This document shows, piece after piece, positions 43,184-53,600 of a stretch of DNA of 63,451 bases. Location of the stretch: the NCBI GenBank assembly GCA_900541575.1, contig UQKO01000010.1:1-63451 (forward strand), read 5' to 3'. This DNA is from an uncultured Prevotella sp. (lineage in GTDB: Bacteria; Bacteroidota; Bacteroidia; Bacteroidales; Bacteroidaceae). Below the pieces are notes generated by a model that did not search any database, was not told the origin of the DNA, and saw only the letters and a list, made by a program, of their open reading frames with translations. Every line of letters begins with the position of its first letter. The first letter of the stretch is position 1. The translations under genes and the position numbers were made by a program.

Positions 43184-43666
43184 ATGGACGAATACAGAAG
43201 GCTGCACGAATTGCTGAAGGGGAGCGGGACGGGAAAGGAGGCCACGCTGTATCAAGGCATAGTGAAGAGCGTGGAGGGGCAGACCTGCACGGTGACGGTG
43301 GGCAAAGTGGACGTGCCTGGGGTGAGGCTGAAGGCATCGGAGACGGAGGACCAGGGGCGGATGCTGTTGACACCGAAGGTGGGAACGGCGGTGATGATGG
43401 GGAGCCTGAGCGGCGACCTAAGGGAACTGGTGGTGGTGCAGGTGGACCGCGTGGAGCGGATAGAGGTGAACGGCGGGATGCTTGGCGGACTGGTGAACAT
43501 AGAGGAGCTGACGGCGAAGATAAACGAGCTGGTGGACGCCTTCAACGGACACACGCACCAGGTGACGGTGGCGCATCCAGGAGGCACGTTTACAACGGTG
43601 AAGCCGATGAAGGCGGCGAACCGCTTTGAGCGAGGGGACTATGAGGACGAAACGATAAAGCACTGA
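43184..43666 (+). CDS. Baseplate spike/assembly protein (gpV-like)
   Basis: 160 aa. An OB-like N-terminal part (LYQGIVKSVEGQTCTVTVG) and the segment VGTAVMMGSLSGDLRELVVVQVD are typical of gp45/gpV baseplate proteins. The C-terminal HTHQVTVAHPGG is the histidine-rich spike-tip motif. Confidence 0.8.
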   Translation: MDEYRRLHELLKGSGTGKEATLYQGIVKSVEGQTCTVTVGKVDVPGVRLKASETEDQGRMLLTPKVGTAVMMGSLSGDLRELVVVQVDRVERIEVNGGMLGGLVNIEELTAKINELVDAFNGHTHQVTVAHPGGTFTTVKPMKAANRFERGDYEDETIKH

Positions 43667-43673
43667 GGAGAGT

Positions 43674-43970
43674 ATGAAAGGAATAGAACTGCGATGGGAC
43701 GGAGAACGAAACGTGCTGGAACCAGCCGTGAGGAACGGACGGATGGGCATAGGCGACACGCTACGACAGAACCAGGCACTGCTGCTGACCCTGCACAAGG
43801 GGGAGCTGAAGGAGCGTCCATCGGCCGGTGTGGGGCTGAGTGACATGCTGCTGGACAACGACCCGATATACTGGCGCACGGAGATAAAGGAGCAGCTGGA
43901 GATGGACGGACAGACGGTGGCGAAGGTGCGGATAACGGAGACGGGCGTGGAGATAGAGGCGAGTTATTAA
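43674..43970 (+). CDS. Baseplate wedge protein (gp25-like)
   Basis: 98 aa; small wedge protein with DTLRQNQALLLTLHKGELKE and GVGLSDMLLD typical of the gp25/GPW family. Follows the spike gene by 7 bp. Confidence 0.78.
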   Translation: MKGIELRWDGERNVLEPAVRNGRMGIGDTLRQNQALLLTLHKGELKERPSAGVGLSDMLLDNDPIYWRTEIKEQLEMDGQTVAKVRITETGVEIEASY

Positions 43971-43990
43971 CAACAATAGAAAACGGAAAG

Positions 43991-44479
43991 ATGATAGTAG
44001 AACATTTTATGAGCAAGCTGGAGGGGGTGCTATCGACTGCATGGGGCTGGGCGGTGTGCGCCGGGCTGATTGTGGCGAACTTTCTGGCGGGGTATGAGAC
44101 GATGGTGGGCTTTACTGTGGCGGCGGTGGTGATGGACGCAGCATGGGGCATAGCATCGAGCGTGAAGCAGGGACGATTCACGAAGAGCGAGCTGATGAGA
44201 GACTCGCTGTCGAAGTTGGCGGTGTATGGTTCGGTGATCCTGCTGTTTATACTGATAGACAAGTTGCTGGGCGTGGGGAACGGGCTGTCGACGAGCGTGA
44301 TCTGCATCTGCATCATATTGGTTGAACTGTGGAGCACTGCGGCAAGTATGCTGATATGCTTCCCGAACATGCCCTTCCTGCAACTGCTGAAGAAAGCGCT
44401 GGTGGGCGAGATTGCCAGCAAACTGAACGTTAAACCCGAGGACGTGGAAACGGCCTTGGACAAAATGAAGAAAAAATGA
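43991..44479 (+). CDS. Phage holin
   Basis: 162 aa with several membrane segments (residues ~15-50, ~75-95, ~100-125). It immediately precedes the amidase, overlapping it by 4 bp, so it is the likely holin that releases or permits the endolysin. Confidence 0.75.
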   Translation: MIVEHFMSKLEGVLSTAWGWAVCAGLIVANFLAGYETMVGFTVAAVVMDAAWGIASSVKQGRFTKSELMRDSLSKLAVYGSVILLFILIDKLLGVGNGLSTSVICICIILVELWSTAASMLICFPNMPFLQLLKKALVGEIASKLNVKPEDVETALDKMKKK

Positions 44480-44919
44480 GAGAAATAAAATACATAGCCG
44501 TACACTGCACGGCGAGCAGCCAGAAGACAACGATAAGGGGGCTGGAGATGGAGTTCAAGCGCAAGGGATGGAAGAACCCAGGTTACCACTATGTGGTGAG
44601 CGCTGACGGCGTGATACACCAGATGCTGGACGAGAATAAGGTGAGCAACGGCGTGAAGGGCTGGAACTCGAAGTTGATAAACGTGGCGTACATAGGCGGC
44701 ATAGACGCCGCAGGGAAGCCGACGGACAACCGCACGGAGGCGCAGAAGAAGAGCCTGAGGGTGCTGCTGAAGTTGCTGAGGGGACGATACCCGAAGGCAA
44801 CGATACAAGGACACAGGGACTTCTCGCCCGACCTGAATGGGGACGGAAAGATAACCAAGAACGAGTGGATAAAGGCTTGCCCCTGCTTTGATGCGAAGGA
44901 GGAATACAAGAATCTATAA
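44476..44919 (+). CDS. Endolysin: N-acetylmuramoyl-L-alanine amidase
   Basis: 147 aa Amidase_2. Zinc ligands: His in VHCTAS (9), His in QGHRDFSPD, and the Cys in KACPCFD. WKNPGYHYVV matches the family core. Cleaves peptidoglycan stem peptides at lysis. No signal peptide, so export depends on the holin. Confidence 0.93.
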   Translation: MREIKYIAVHCTASSQKTTIRGLEMEFKRKGWKNPGYHYVVSADGVIHQMLDENKVSNGVKGWNSKLINVAYIGGIDAAGKPTDNRTEAQKKSLRVLLKLLRGRYPKATIQGHRDFSPDLNGDGKITKNEWIKACPCFDAKEEYKNL

Positions 44920-44934
44920 AAACGGAATGGCGAC

Positions 44935-45417
44935 ATGAAACACTATTTATGGCTGATGTTGGCGGCGGTGCTCATGGCGAGCTGCGCGACGACAAGAAGG
45001 ACGAGTGAGCTGCGCGAAACACATGTGGCGAAAGATTCGGTGACGATAACAGACTCGGTGGTGACGAGGGACTCTGTGGTGATACGCTACGAAACGAGGG
45101 TGAAGGACTCGACGGTGGTGAAAGACTCAGTGGTGCTGACGATAGACCAGGCGGGCAACGTGGTGAAGAGGGAACACTACCGCAACACGGAGCGCAACCG
45201 AGAGCAGAACCGCGACACAGCGAACGAGAGCCGACACGAGGAGACGCAGAAGGGGGCGAACACGCAGATGAGCAGCGAGGCGCTGACACACTGGGCAGAG
45301 AAGAGCGTAAAGATGCGAATGGGTGTGCCATGGTATGTGTGGTTGGCGGGAGGTGTGCTGTTGTGCGCAGTGTGTGGCATTGTGTGGTTCGTTACATTTG
45401 GTTGGAAAAAGGTGTAG
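44935..45417 (+). CDS. Unimolecular spanin-like lipoprotein
   Basis: 160 aa. N-terminal lipobox LMASC (Cys 17) and a C-terminal membrane segment (residues ~130-152, WYVWLAGGVLLCAVCGIVWF), with a Ser/Val/Asp-rich periplasmic stretch of repeated DSV units between. Outer-membrane anchoring by lipid plus inner-membrane anchoring by the C-terminus is the plan of one-piece spanins, the last step of lysis. Located in the lysis cassette behind the endolysin. Confidence 0.7.
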   Translation: MKHYLWLMLAAVLMASCATTRRTSELRETHVAKDSVTITDSVVTRDSVVIRYETRVKDSTVVKDSVVLTIDQAGNVVKREHYRNTERNREQNRDTANESRHEETQKGANTQMSSEALTHWAEKSVKMRMGVPWYVWLAGGVLLCAVCGIVWFVTFGWKKV

Positions 45418-45421
45418 GCTT

Positions 45422-45700
45422 ATGGAAGTAACGGTGAGAGACGGGCAGACGCTGGCTGACATAGCGGTGCAGGAGCATGGGACATGGGAGACGGCCCTGG
45501 ACATAGCGATGGAGAACGGCATGAGTTTGACGGACGAACTGGAGGCTGGTATGCGGCTGCGGCTGCCCGAGGCGGTGAAGACGAACCGCGTGATGGCAAG
45601 CTACTGCAAGGCGCACGAGGTGAGCCCGGCGACTGTGAGAGACGAAAGCGGCACAAGGCTGCGAATATTCAGTGAGGAGTTTACGAAGGAATACATGTAA
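45422..45700 (+). CDS. LysM-like tail protein (gpX-type)
   Basis: 92 aa from the ATG at 45422. The N-terminal part VRDGQTLADIAVQEHGTWETAL...GMRLRLPE is LysM-like, as in the tail protein X family that clamps the baseplate region. The longer frame to 45323 lies in the spanin gene. Confidence 0.7.
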   Translation: MEVTVRDGQTLADIAVQEHGTWETALDIAMENGMSLTDELEAGMRLRLPEAVKTNRVMASYCKAHEVSPATVRDESGTRLRIFSEEFTKEYM

Positions 45701-45715
45701 CGAAAAACGAGGGAC

Positions 45716-46570
45716 ATGGCAAGGACAACGGCAGAGATAAAGAAAACGATGACAGACGCCTTCATGGCAGACGCTACGATAAGAGAGCGCTACGGGCTGA
45801 AAAGCGGCGCGACGTGGGGCGGGACATTCTCGGACGTGAGCGTGGAGAACGTCCTATTGTGGGTGGTGGCTGCCTGCTGCCATGTGGTGGAGGTGCTGAC
45901 CGAGAGATGGGTGCAGGACGTGGAAGCTCGGATGGCGAGTGCCGTGGTGGCGAGCGTGCCATGGTACTACAAGGTGGCGAGAGCATTCCAATACGGCGAC
46001 GCGCTGGTGCTGGACGAGGCGACACAGCAATACGGATATGCCACGGAGGACGAGGCGAAGCAGGTGGTGAAGTATGTGGCGGTGAGGGACAGAGGCACGA
46101 GCGTGGAAATACTGGCGAGCGGCGAGAAAGGCGGACAGCCAGAGCCGCTTGAGGATGGAGTTTTAACAGCGTTCAAACAGTATATGAACCGCGTAAAAAT
46201 AGCTGGCGTGGTGCTGAACATCCGTTCGCAGAAGGCCGACCGACTGATGGTGAAGGCACGGATATGGGTGGATCCGTTGGTGATGGACACGGACGGAAGA
46301 CGCATATCGGACGGATCGCGAGCCGTGGACGAGGCGATAAAGGCGTACCTGAAAAACATTGTTTATGGCGGAACGTTCAACAAAACGCGGCTGACGGACG
46401 CGATACAGGCGGTGGAAGGCGTGGAGGACGTGGAGCTGGGCGACTGCCAATACATGGCGGCGACGGGGACTGCGTGGACCACGATAAAGGGGAACAACTA
46501 TACGGCGGCAGGCGGCAGCCTGACGGTGGAAGGACTTGAAAACTCGATGACGTATGTGGTGGAAAGTTGA
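45716..46570 (+). CDS. Baseplate J-like protein
   Basis: 284 aa, in the gpJ/gp47 position. C-terminal half: RLMVKARIWVDPLVMD and the segment TRLTDAIQAVEGVEDVEL, which is typical of baseplate J. Confidence 0.78.
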   Translation: MARTTAEIKKTMTDAFMADATIRERYGLKSGATWGGTFSDVSVENVLLWVVAACCHVVEVLTERWVQDVEARMASAVVASVPWYYKVARAFQYGDALVLDEATQQYGYATEDEAKQVVKYVAVRDRGTSVEILASGEKGGQPEPLEDGVLTAFKQYMNRVKIAGVVLNIRSQKADRLMVKARIWVDPLVMDTDGRRISDGSRAVDEAIKAYLKNIVYGGTFNKTRLTDAIQAVEGVEDVELGDCQYMAATGTAWTTIKGNNYTAAGGSLTVEGLENSMTYVVES

Positions 46571-46571
46571 C

Positions 46572-47075
46572 ATGGTGAAACTGGCGGTGCAGCTGCTGCC
46601 ACCAGTGATGAGAGGCGGGCTGACGGTGGCGCTGTTGAAGGTGCTGATGCTGCCCGTGAGGTATATATATGAGCAGTTGACGGAAAGGCGCAAGAACGCT
46701 GCCCGACGACTGGGGACTACGGCCAACGTGATGTACATGGAAAAGGCGCTGAACGATGCCTTCTACCTGAAAGAACAACAGATAAGGATAGAGAGCGCGG
46801 AGGCGGAGGACTCGCTATTCTGGCACCAGCGCGAGGAGAGACAGAAAGACAACTATCTGTACCGACGGACGGAGAAAGACGTGACGCTGAAAAGGCGGGG
46901 CGAATGTTCGTACCGCGAGAGTTTTGTGGTGTGGGTTCCGACATTCCTCTGCACGTCTATGGATGCCGAGGAGGACAAATATGGCGGCAGGAACCTACGA
47001 GAGATACGGAATTTGCTAAGTTATTACAAACCTGCGGGACGGACGTACCGCATAGAACTATACGACTATGAATAG
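46572..47075 (+). CDS. Baseplate/tail protein (gpI-like place)
   Basis: 167 aa from ATG 46572, directly after baseplate J where gpI/gp48 normally lies. Basic N-terminus, no clear domain. Its TAG stop overlaps the start of the next gene by 8 bp. Confidence 0.55.
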   Translation: MVKLAVQLLPPVMRGGLTVALLKVLMLPVRYIYEQLTERRKNAARRLGTTANVMYMEKALNDAFYLKEQQIRIESAEAEDSLFWHQREERQKDNYLYRRTEKDVTLKRRGECSYRESFVVWVPTFLCTSMDAEEDKYGGRNLREIRNLLSYYKPAGRTYRIELYDYE

Positions 47076-47871
47076 ACTGAAATTCAACGAGGGCGGACAG
47101 CCCGTGTATGTGGACGACCTGGAAACGCTGCAGGAGAACGACGTGACGAGTATGAAACGACTGCTGGAGACGCTGACGGGCGGCGTGAAGGCATATTTGC
47201 TGGCAGATGTGTCGGCCGAGGTTGTGTCGGTGGATGTGGACAAGAGCACAACAACGGGCAAGATACATGGCGGCGTGGCTGTGGTGGACGGCGAGTTTGT
47301 GGCATGGGACGAGGCGACCATAGTGCTCCAGACTTGGGCAGACCCGATATACCTCTGCATAAAACGGACAGAAACGGACAGCCGCACATTTGAGGACGGG
47401 CAGACAAGAGCCTGTGCCGTGGAAACGAAGGGCTACATAAGCACGGACAAAAGCGGCGCGACGGAGAGCTACAACATAAACGACCTGCCAGTGATGAAAG
47501 ACTTGGTGAGGAAGGCCATCGACATAGCTGACGAGCCAAGCTACAGGCAACTGAACGTGACGTTCAGAAATGGTTATACGGGAAGAGTTATGGTGAAGGA
47601 GCTATCGGATGTGTACCGCGTTAAGGTGGACATAAAAAGCCAAAATACGGACGATGTGACGGGAAGAATGTATCTGTTCCACACGGAAGAGAAATTTATG
47701 GAAGCCTTTGTGTCGCCCAGCAAGGCTTATGTGCAAACAGAGAATGGGGTGGCCAGCTTTGCCCTCTATGCATTTGAGGGCGAGGTGTGTGCAGACATAA
47801 CCTTGCCCTTCGACGATGTGGACAGACCCATAGTGTTGCCCGTAAAAATAATTTTCGACCTACCCAAATAA
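47068..47871 (+). CDS. Tail fibre-associated protein
   Basis: 267 aa, beta-rich (LKFNEGGQPVYVDDLETLQ at the N-terminus, a typical fibre/baseplate attachment start). Probably joins the baseplate to the large fibre encoded next. Confidence 0.6.
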   Translation: MNRLKFNEGGQPVYVDDLETLQENDVTSMKRLLETLTGGVKAYLLADVSAEVVSVDVDKSTTTGKIHGGVAVVDGEFVAWDEATIVLQTWADPIYLCIKRTETDSRTFEDGQTRACAVETKGYISTDKSGATESYNINDLPVMKDLVRKAIDIADEPSYRQLNVTFRNGYTGRVMVKELSDVYRVKVDIKSQNTDDVTGRMYLFHTEEKFMEAFVSPSKAYVQTENGVASFALYAFEGEVCADITLPFDDVDRPIVLPVKIIFDLPK

Positions 47872-47880
47872 CAACAAATT

Positions 47881-50640
47881 ATGGAAACTATATACAACTT
47901 ACAGAAACGCGCCTCGGAACTGAGGAGCAAGACGGAGACGGACAGCATCAGCCCCGAGGAGGTGGGCGGCCTGCATGCCGACACGCTGGCCTACATAGCC
48001 GAGATGGAACAGAGCGCGGACGGACTGGGCATAAGAAAGGTGTACCAGACTAAGGCGCAGATGGAGGCCGACACGGCCCCCATGGGGACGAACGGCAAAG
48101 CGCTGCGCTATGGCCAGTTGGTAAGCCTATACAACGAGGCAGACAAGACGAGCGCGGAGAACGGCGACATATACGCCTGGCAGAAGCCGGGATGGCTGAA
48201 GATGGGCAACATCGGCAACATATACGAACTGAAGGCGAAGATAGAGGAAGAGGCGGCCACACGCGCAGCAGCAGACACGGAGCTGCAGAAGCAAGTGGCG
48301 GCAGAGCAGACTGCGAGAACCAACGCTGACGCGGAACTGCGGACGCTTGCGGAGGGAGTAGTAGGCAGCATAGATGTGGCTAACTTAGACGCCATGCCTG
48401 GCAGTACGTCGGAAGCGAGGAAGATGGTGATGGATGCACTGCACTCGCGCTGGACGCTGACCTATAGAGGAGCGAACGTGGGCGTGGTGGACGTGCTCTC
48501 GGACTCGATGCTGCACCAACTAACGGAGGTGCTGACAACGCACTACAGCATGAACACGGAGGGCAAACTGAACTTTAGCGGGCACAATGACAAGGCGATA
48601 TACAGATACTTCCGCTCATACAACATCAACTCGGCACACCTGACGAACGAGCAGGGGACATGGACGGACTGGACGGAGGACATACCCGAAACGGTGAAAA
48701 CTTGGGTGGTGAAGCTGTCATCGGACACGAGCAAGGAGGCCACGGAACGAGAGAAGGCTGACAATGCACTGAGCGAAGCCATAAGCTCCAACACAAAATC
48801 CATAGCCAATGAGACAGAGGCGAGAACTGCTGCCGATGAGAAACTGCGCACGGCCATAGAGGAAAAGAGCGGCGGCAACACGTACAACGTGACGGAGAAG
48901 AAACCGCTGAAGGACGGCGAATACTACACCTTGGCTACGGCGATAAAAGCTGTGGATGCGAAGGAACGGAAGAGGGGACGTTGCGTAAGCTACGAGACGG
49001 AACCTGGAAAATGGGAGACCAAACAGTTTACGGGAACGACAACGGAAAGTTGGGAGGAAACTGCAAGCTGGAGCGACTTCGGCGGTGGTGGCAAGGTGAA
49101 GAGTGTGACACTGAATGGTGTGAAGAACGAGGCTGATGATGCTGGTAATATCAGCCTGACGGTGGACGTGCCGGAGGTGGACACGAGTCTTGACGAGGAG
49201 AGCACAAACGCCATACAGAACGGTGTGGTGGCGACAAAGTTGAAGGAGCTGGAGGCGCATACGCTGGGTTCGATAGAGGTAGTTCCTGACGGTGATGACA
49301 ACTATCTGTATGCTTACGACACGAAGGGTGAGGCGATAGGTACGCCTGCCAAGCTACCTGCGGGTGGCGGTGGTGGCACATCGTCGGCAAGCCGCATACT
49401 GGTGACGGCAAAGGTGGCTCCGGAGCTTGTGAAAGAGGGCGGCTCGGCGTTGCTGACCTGGACCTACGACCATGTGAACGCTGAGGGCGAGAGCGACGGT
49501 GTGAACGCAACGGTGAGCATCAGCGTGAAGCTGGGCACAACGACGCTTTGGACGCAGGAGCTGCGCAACGTGTCGAGGGGCACTTATACGGCAGACCTCT
49601 CGGCATATATGTCGGTGGCGGGAAATGTGGATGTGTATGTGAGGGCTGAATGTACGACCGCTGAGGGCGAGAAGCAGACAAAGCAGGCTTATGCGATGGT
49701 GACGGTGGTAGGCATAAAACTGACGTCGGACTATGACATGGGCACAGCGATGCAGAAGGGCGGCTATGAGGACGGGGAGACGATAAGCATCCCGTTCACT
49801 CTGACGGGCTCTGGGCGCAGAACGGTGTCGATGTATGTTGACGGCAATGGTGTGCCTACGACCAAGGACGTGAGCAAGGCGGGCACGACTCGCGATGCGT
49901 TCACGATAGCTGCCAATACGCTGGCGGCAGGCAGGCACACGGTGCAGCTGGTTGCGGAGAGAGATGGCCTGAAGTCTGATGCGATATGGATAGACCTGCT
50001 GAAGGGCGGCGAGAGAAGCCCTTGGGTGGGCATGAAATATGTAAACAAGAACGGCGAGGTGGTGCTTGGGGAGATGCCTCTGAGTGCGCGTCTGTCGGCG
50101 CAGCAGTATGAGAGGCTGGAGTTTGAGTATGCGGCATACGACCCGACGGAGGTTCCGGCGGTGGTGACGGAGACGCAGACTTCGCCCACTGGCAAGGAAA
50201 CGAAGAAGACATACAGCGTGGGCCGCGGTCGGCAGACATATATGGAGCGCTTCATGGAGCAGGGCGAGACGAGACTGAAGCTGGAGTGCGGCAAGGCTGC
50301 GTTGGAGACGGTTGTGGATGTGGCGTCGAGCGGTCTGGACATAGGCGAGGCGACGCAGGGGCTGGAGCTGAAGCTGACCGCTGCGGGACGCTCGAACTCG
50401 GAAAGCCCTGAGGCACGAAAGCTGTGGGCCTACGGTGAACATGGTACGACCTTTGAGGGCGTGGACTGGCAGACGAGCGGCTGGGACGGCGAGGCTCTGG
50501 TGCTGAAGAACGGTGCGAAGGCAGTGATTGACTTTAAGCCTTTTATGCAAGACGTGAAGCGCGGAGGCATGTCTGTAGAGATAGACATGGAGGTGAACAA
50601 CGTGTCGGACCGCAGCTCGGTGGTGGTGGACTGCATGTAG
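47881..50640 (+). CDS. Variable tail fibre, N-terminal 919 residues up to in-frame TAG
   Basis: Opens METIYNLQKRASELRSK, then a coiled-coil region with repeated 'EATEREKADNALSEA' units (~95-330) and beta domains. TAG stands at 50638-50640 (codon 920), in ...VVVDCM-TAG-NDAKGFRI. The same frame stays open to 55185, and the following residues continue the same LamG-like domain. Treated as one 2,434-codon gene, this encodes the receptor-binding fibre whose end is diversified by the DGR. If TAG is not read through, only this stub without receptor tip is made. Confidence 0.8.
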   Translation: METIYNLQKRASELRSKTETDSISPEEVGGLHADTLAYIAEMEQSADGLGIRKVYQTKAQMEADTAPMGTNGKALRYGQLVSLYNEADKTSAENGDIYAWQKPGWLKMGNIGNIYELKAKIEEEAATRAAADTELQKQVAAEQTARTNADAELRTLAEGVVGSIDVANLDAMPGSTSEARKMVMDALHSRWTLTYRGANVGVVDVLSDSMLHQLTEVLTTHYSMNTEGKLNFSGHNDKAIYRYFRSYNINSAHLTNEQGTWTDWTEDIPETVKTWVVKLSSDTSKEATEREKADNALSEAISSNTKSIANETEARTAADEKLRTAIEEKSGGNTYNVTEKKPLKDGEYYTLATAIKAVDAKERKRGRCVSYETEPGKWETKQFTGTTTESWEETASWSDFGGGGKVKSVTLNGVKNEADDAGNISLTVDVPEVDTSLDEESTNAIQNGVVATKLKELEAHTLGSIEVVPDGDDNYLYAYDTKGEAIGTPAKLPAGGGGGTSSASRILVTAKVAPELVKEGGSALLTWTYDHVNAEGESDGVNATVSISVKLGTTTLWTQELRNVSRGTYTADLSAYMSVAGNVDVYVRAECTTAEGEKQTKQAYAMVTVVGIKLTSDYDMGTAMQKGGYEDGETISIPFTLTGSGRRTVSMYVDGNGVPTTKDVSKAGTTRDAFTIAANTLAAGRHTVQLVAERDGLKSDAIWIDLLKGGERSPWVGMKYVNKNGEVVLGEMPLSARLSAQQYERLEFEYAAYDPTEVPAVVTETQTSPTGKETKKTYSVGRGRQTYMERFMEQGETRLKLECGKAALETVVDVASSGLDIGEATQGLELKLTAAGRSNSESPEARKLWAYGEHGTTFEGVDWQTSGWDGEALVLKNGAKAVIDFKPFMQDVKRGGMSVEIDMEVNNVSDRSSVVVDCM

Positions 50641-53600
50641 AACGATGCGAAGGGCTTCCGCATTACGGCGGACAGCGCCATGCTCTACAGCGGCTCGACG
50701 AAGGACCATGAGGACGAGGAGAACAGAGACCCGGAGACGGGTCTGCCGATTGTGACGAAGACGCCGGTGGGCGTGAAGCAGAACTATGCGGAGAGCAAGC
50801 GTGTGCGCTTTGTCTTCAACGTGGGCAAGCGTGCCGACGGCTCGCTCATGGAGCTGTATATGAACGGTGACCGCGTGTCGGCGATGTGCTATCAGGATGA
50901 CGACAACTTCAAACAGGACGCTCCGCAGGGTATCAGCATAAGCTCGGACGGTGCTGACGTGAGGGTATACAAGGTGTTTGCGTATTCGCGCCCTCTGACT
51001 GACGACGAGGTGGTGGACAACCATACGGTGGGCAGCGACAATGCAGAGGAGATGGCGGAGCGGTATGCCTACAACGATGTGCTTAACCCGGAGACGGGCG
51101 AAATAGACATGGACAAGATAATGGCCAAGGGCAGGGCTGTGATAAAGATCGTGCGCACGGAGGACTCGGGCAGCGGTCTTGACGACGTGAACGCCTGCAA
51201 GAACAAGAAGCAGAACTTCCATGTGGATGAGCTGGTGATATACACATCGTGGGGTGACGTGATACGCTTCACGAACATCATGATACGTATTCAGGGTACT
51301 TCATCTACGAAGTATCCGGTGAAGAACTACCGCTTCTACTGGATGAAGTGCATGAAGGCGGGTCTGGCACCGGAGATGTGGATAAACGGCGTGAAGCAGG
51401 ATGTGAACAAGCTGCCACTGTTCAAGGGTGACACGAAGCCGTGTAAGGTGAACTGTGCAAAGGCTGACTTCTCGGATTCGTCGATGAAGACAAACACGGG
51501 CATGGCAATAGTGTTCAATGACGTGATGAAGGAAATATCGCCTACTCCGCCACAGCAGCAAGACCCGACGATACGCACGGCGATATACGGCTATCCTTGC
51601 GACATATTCGCGACGACCAGTTCTGACGACTCGAACCCTACGTACTACGGACAGTACCAGATGAACAATGACAAGAGTGACTGGTATGATGTGATGGGTC
51701 TGACGGACAAGGGGAAGCATATAGCCATAGAGTTCCTGGACAACGGCAAGAAACTGTGTAACTTTCAGGTGGACGATGACCTCGACGCGCAACTAGATGC
51801 GGAGTTTGAGAGCTCGCTTGAGTTCAACTATCCGAAGGACACGCTGTGGAGCGGTGCTGATGAGGCTGCGGGCGAGAAGAACGCTTCAGAATACCAGAAG
51901 GGGGCTATAAAGAAGCTGTGGAGCTGGGTGAAATCGTGTGTGCCCTCGGGTGCGGACATGACGTACACAGACCTCAAGACATGGAAGTCGGAAAAGTTCA
52001 GGAACGAGCTTGGACAGCATCATGATGTGCGGAACATTACTGCATATTACATCATCGTGACCTATGGCGGCAATGTAGACCAGTTTGTGAAGAACACGAT
52101 TCATTGCACTTGGGACGGGGATATATGGTGGTGGACTTACTATGACGGTGACACCTGCTTCGGCAAGCGTAATGACTCGCTGCTTGCTTATGCCTACAAC
52201 ATAATGAGGGATTCGTGGGACACGGAGAAGAAGAAATGGGTGTTTGAGGGTCATGACTCTTGGATGTGGTGTCTGTTTATCGCCAACTTCGAGGCGGAGA
52301 TAAAGGCTATGGCTGAGGAACTGCGCCGTGTGATGACGAACCAGAAGGTGAAGGGCACGTTTGAGGCTATGCAGAAAAACTGGTCGGCCCGCGAGTATAA
52401 CAAGTCGGGCGAGATGAAATATATCAAGCCTGAGACAAAGGGCGTGAGAGTGACGGAAAACGGCGTGACGACGGACGGGAACAAGTTCTACTACATGTAT
52501 GCGCTGAGCGGTACGCGCGAGATGCAGCTTGACCACTTCATTACAAACCGCTTCGCTCTGCTTGACGCTAAATTCGGTGTAAGTACCTACCGTGCGGATT
52601 CGGCTGGTTTCTATATGGCGCGTGAGGTGTCGGATTCGGCAGACGTGATGCGCATCGTGTCGGGCGATGAATACTACTTCGCTTACGGTCTGTCGGGAAA
52701 GGACTATATGGAGGGCGAGACTGGCAGGCTGCTGAGAGGCGAGACGGGCAGGCTCTCGGTGACGGGCAAGCGTGCACTGAACGACCCGATGCTGCTGTTT
52801 GGCGCTTCGAAGATCCTGGAGCTTGACCTGACGGGGGCTGCCGGACATCTGCTGAACGGCCTGGAGTTGGGCAACTGCAAGATGATGAGACGACTGGACA
52901 TCAGCGTGAAGCGGGGGGCACAGCCTTCGACGACTACATGGTGGCTTGTGACGCAAGGATGCAGACAACTGAGGGAGGTGAACCTGAACGGGCAGACTAT
53001 GGCGAGAAGCAACCGCCAGGACTCGACATCGCTGGACTTCTCGACGAACACGCTGTTGAGGAGCCTCGACGCGGGCGGCACGAATGTGAAGAGCGTGACT
53101 GTGGCCAAGGGTGCGCCGATAGAGAGCCTCGTGCTGCCGGCCTCGCTGACGACTCTGCGTCTGGAATATCTGCCGAAACTGAAAGAGGAGGGACTGACCA
53201 TCGAGGGTACGGCCAATGTGACGAAGCTCGTTATTGACAGCTGCCCTGGCATAGACTGGCAAACGCTGTTTGAACGCTGTTCGAACATCGAATATCTGCG
53301 TGTGACGGGCATCGACATGGAGGGTGACGGCAGTCTGCTGACTTCGCTGATGCGGACGGGCGGCGTGGACGAGGAAGGCGGCAACGTGGACACCTGCCGA
53401 CTGGTGGGAACATACCGCTTGACGAAATATAAGGAGGACGAGGAGTATGAGGCGCTGAAGGAGCACTTTCCGGAGCTGAACATCGTGCAGCCGGAATATA
53501 CGATGCTGGAGAGAGCGGAAACCGTTGCCGACGACGTGTGTATCAGCAATCTTGACAACGAAACGGGCTACCAATACGGCAACGATTACAAGCCGAGCGG

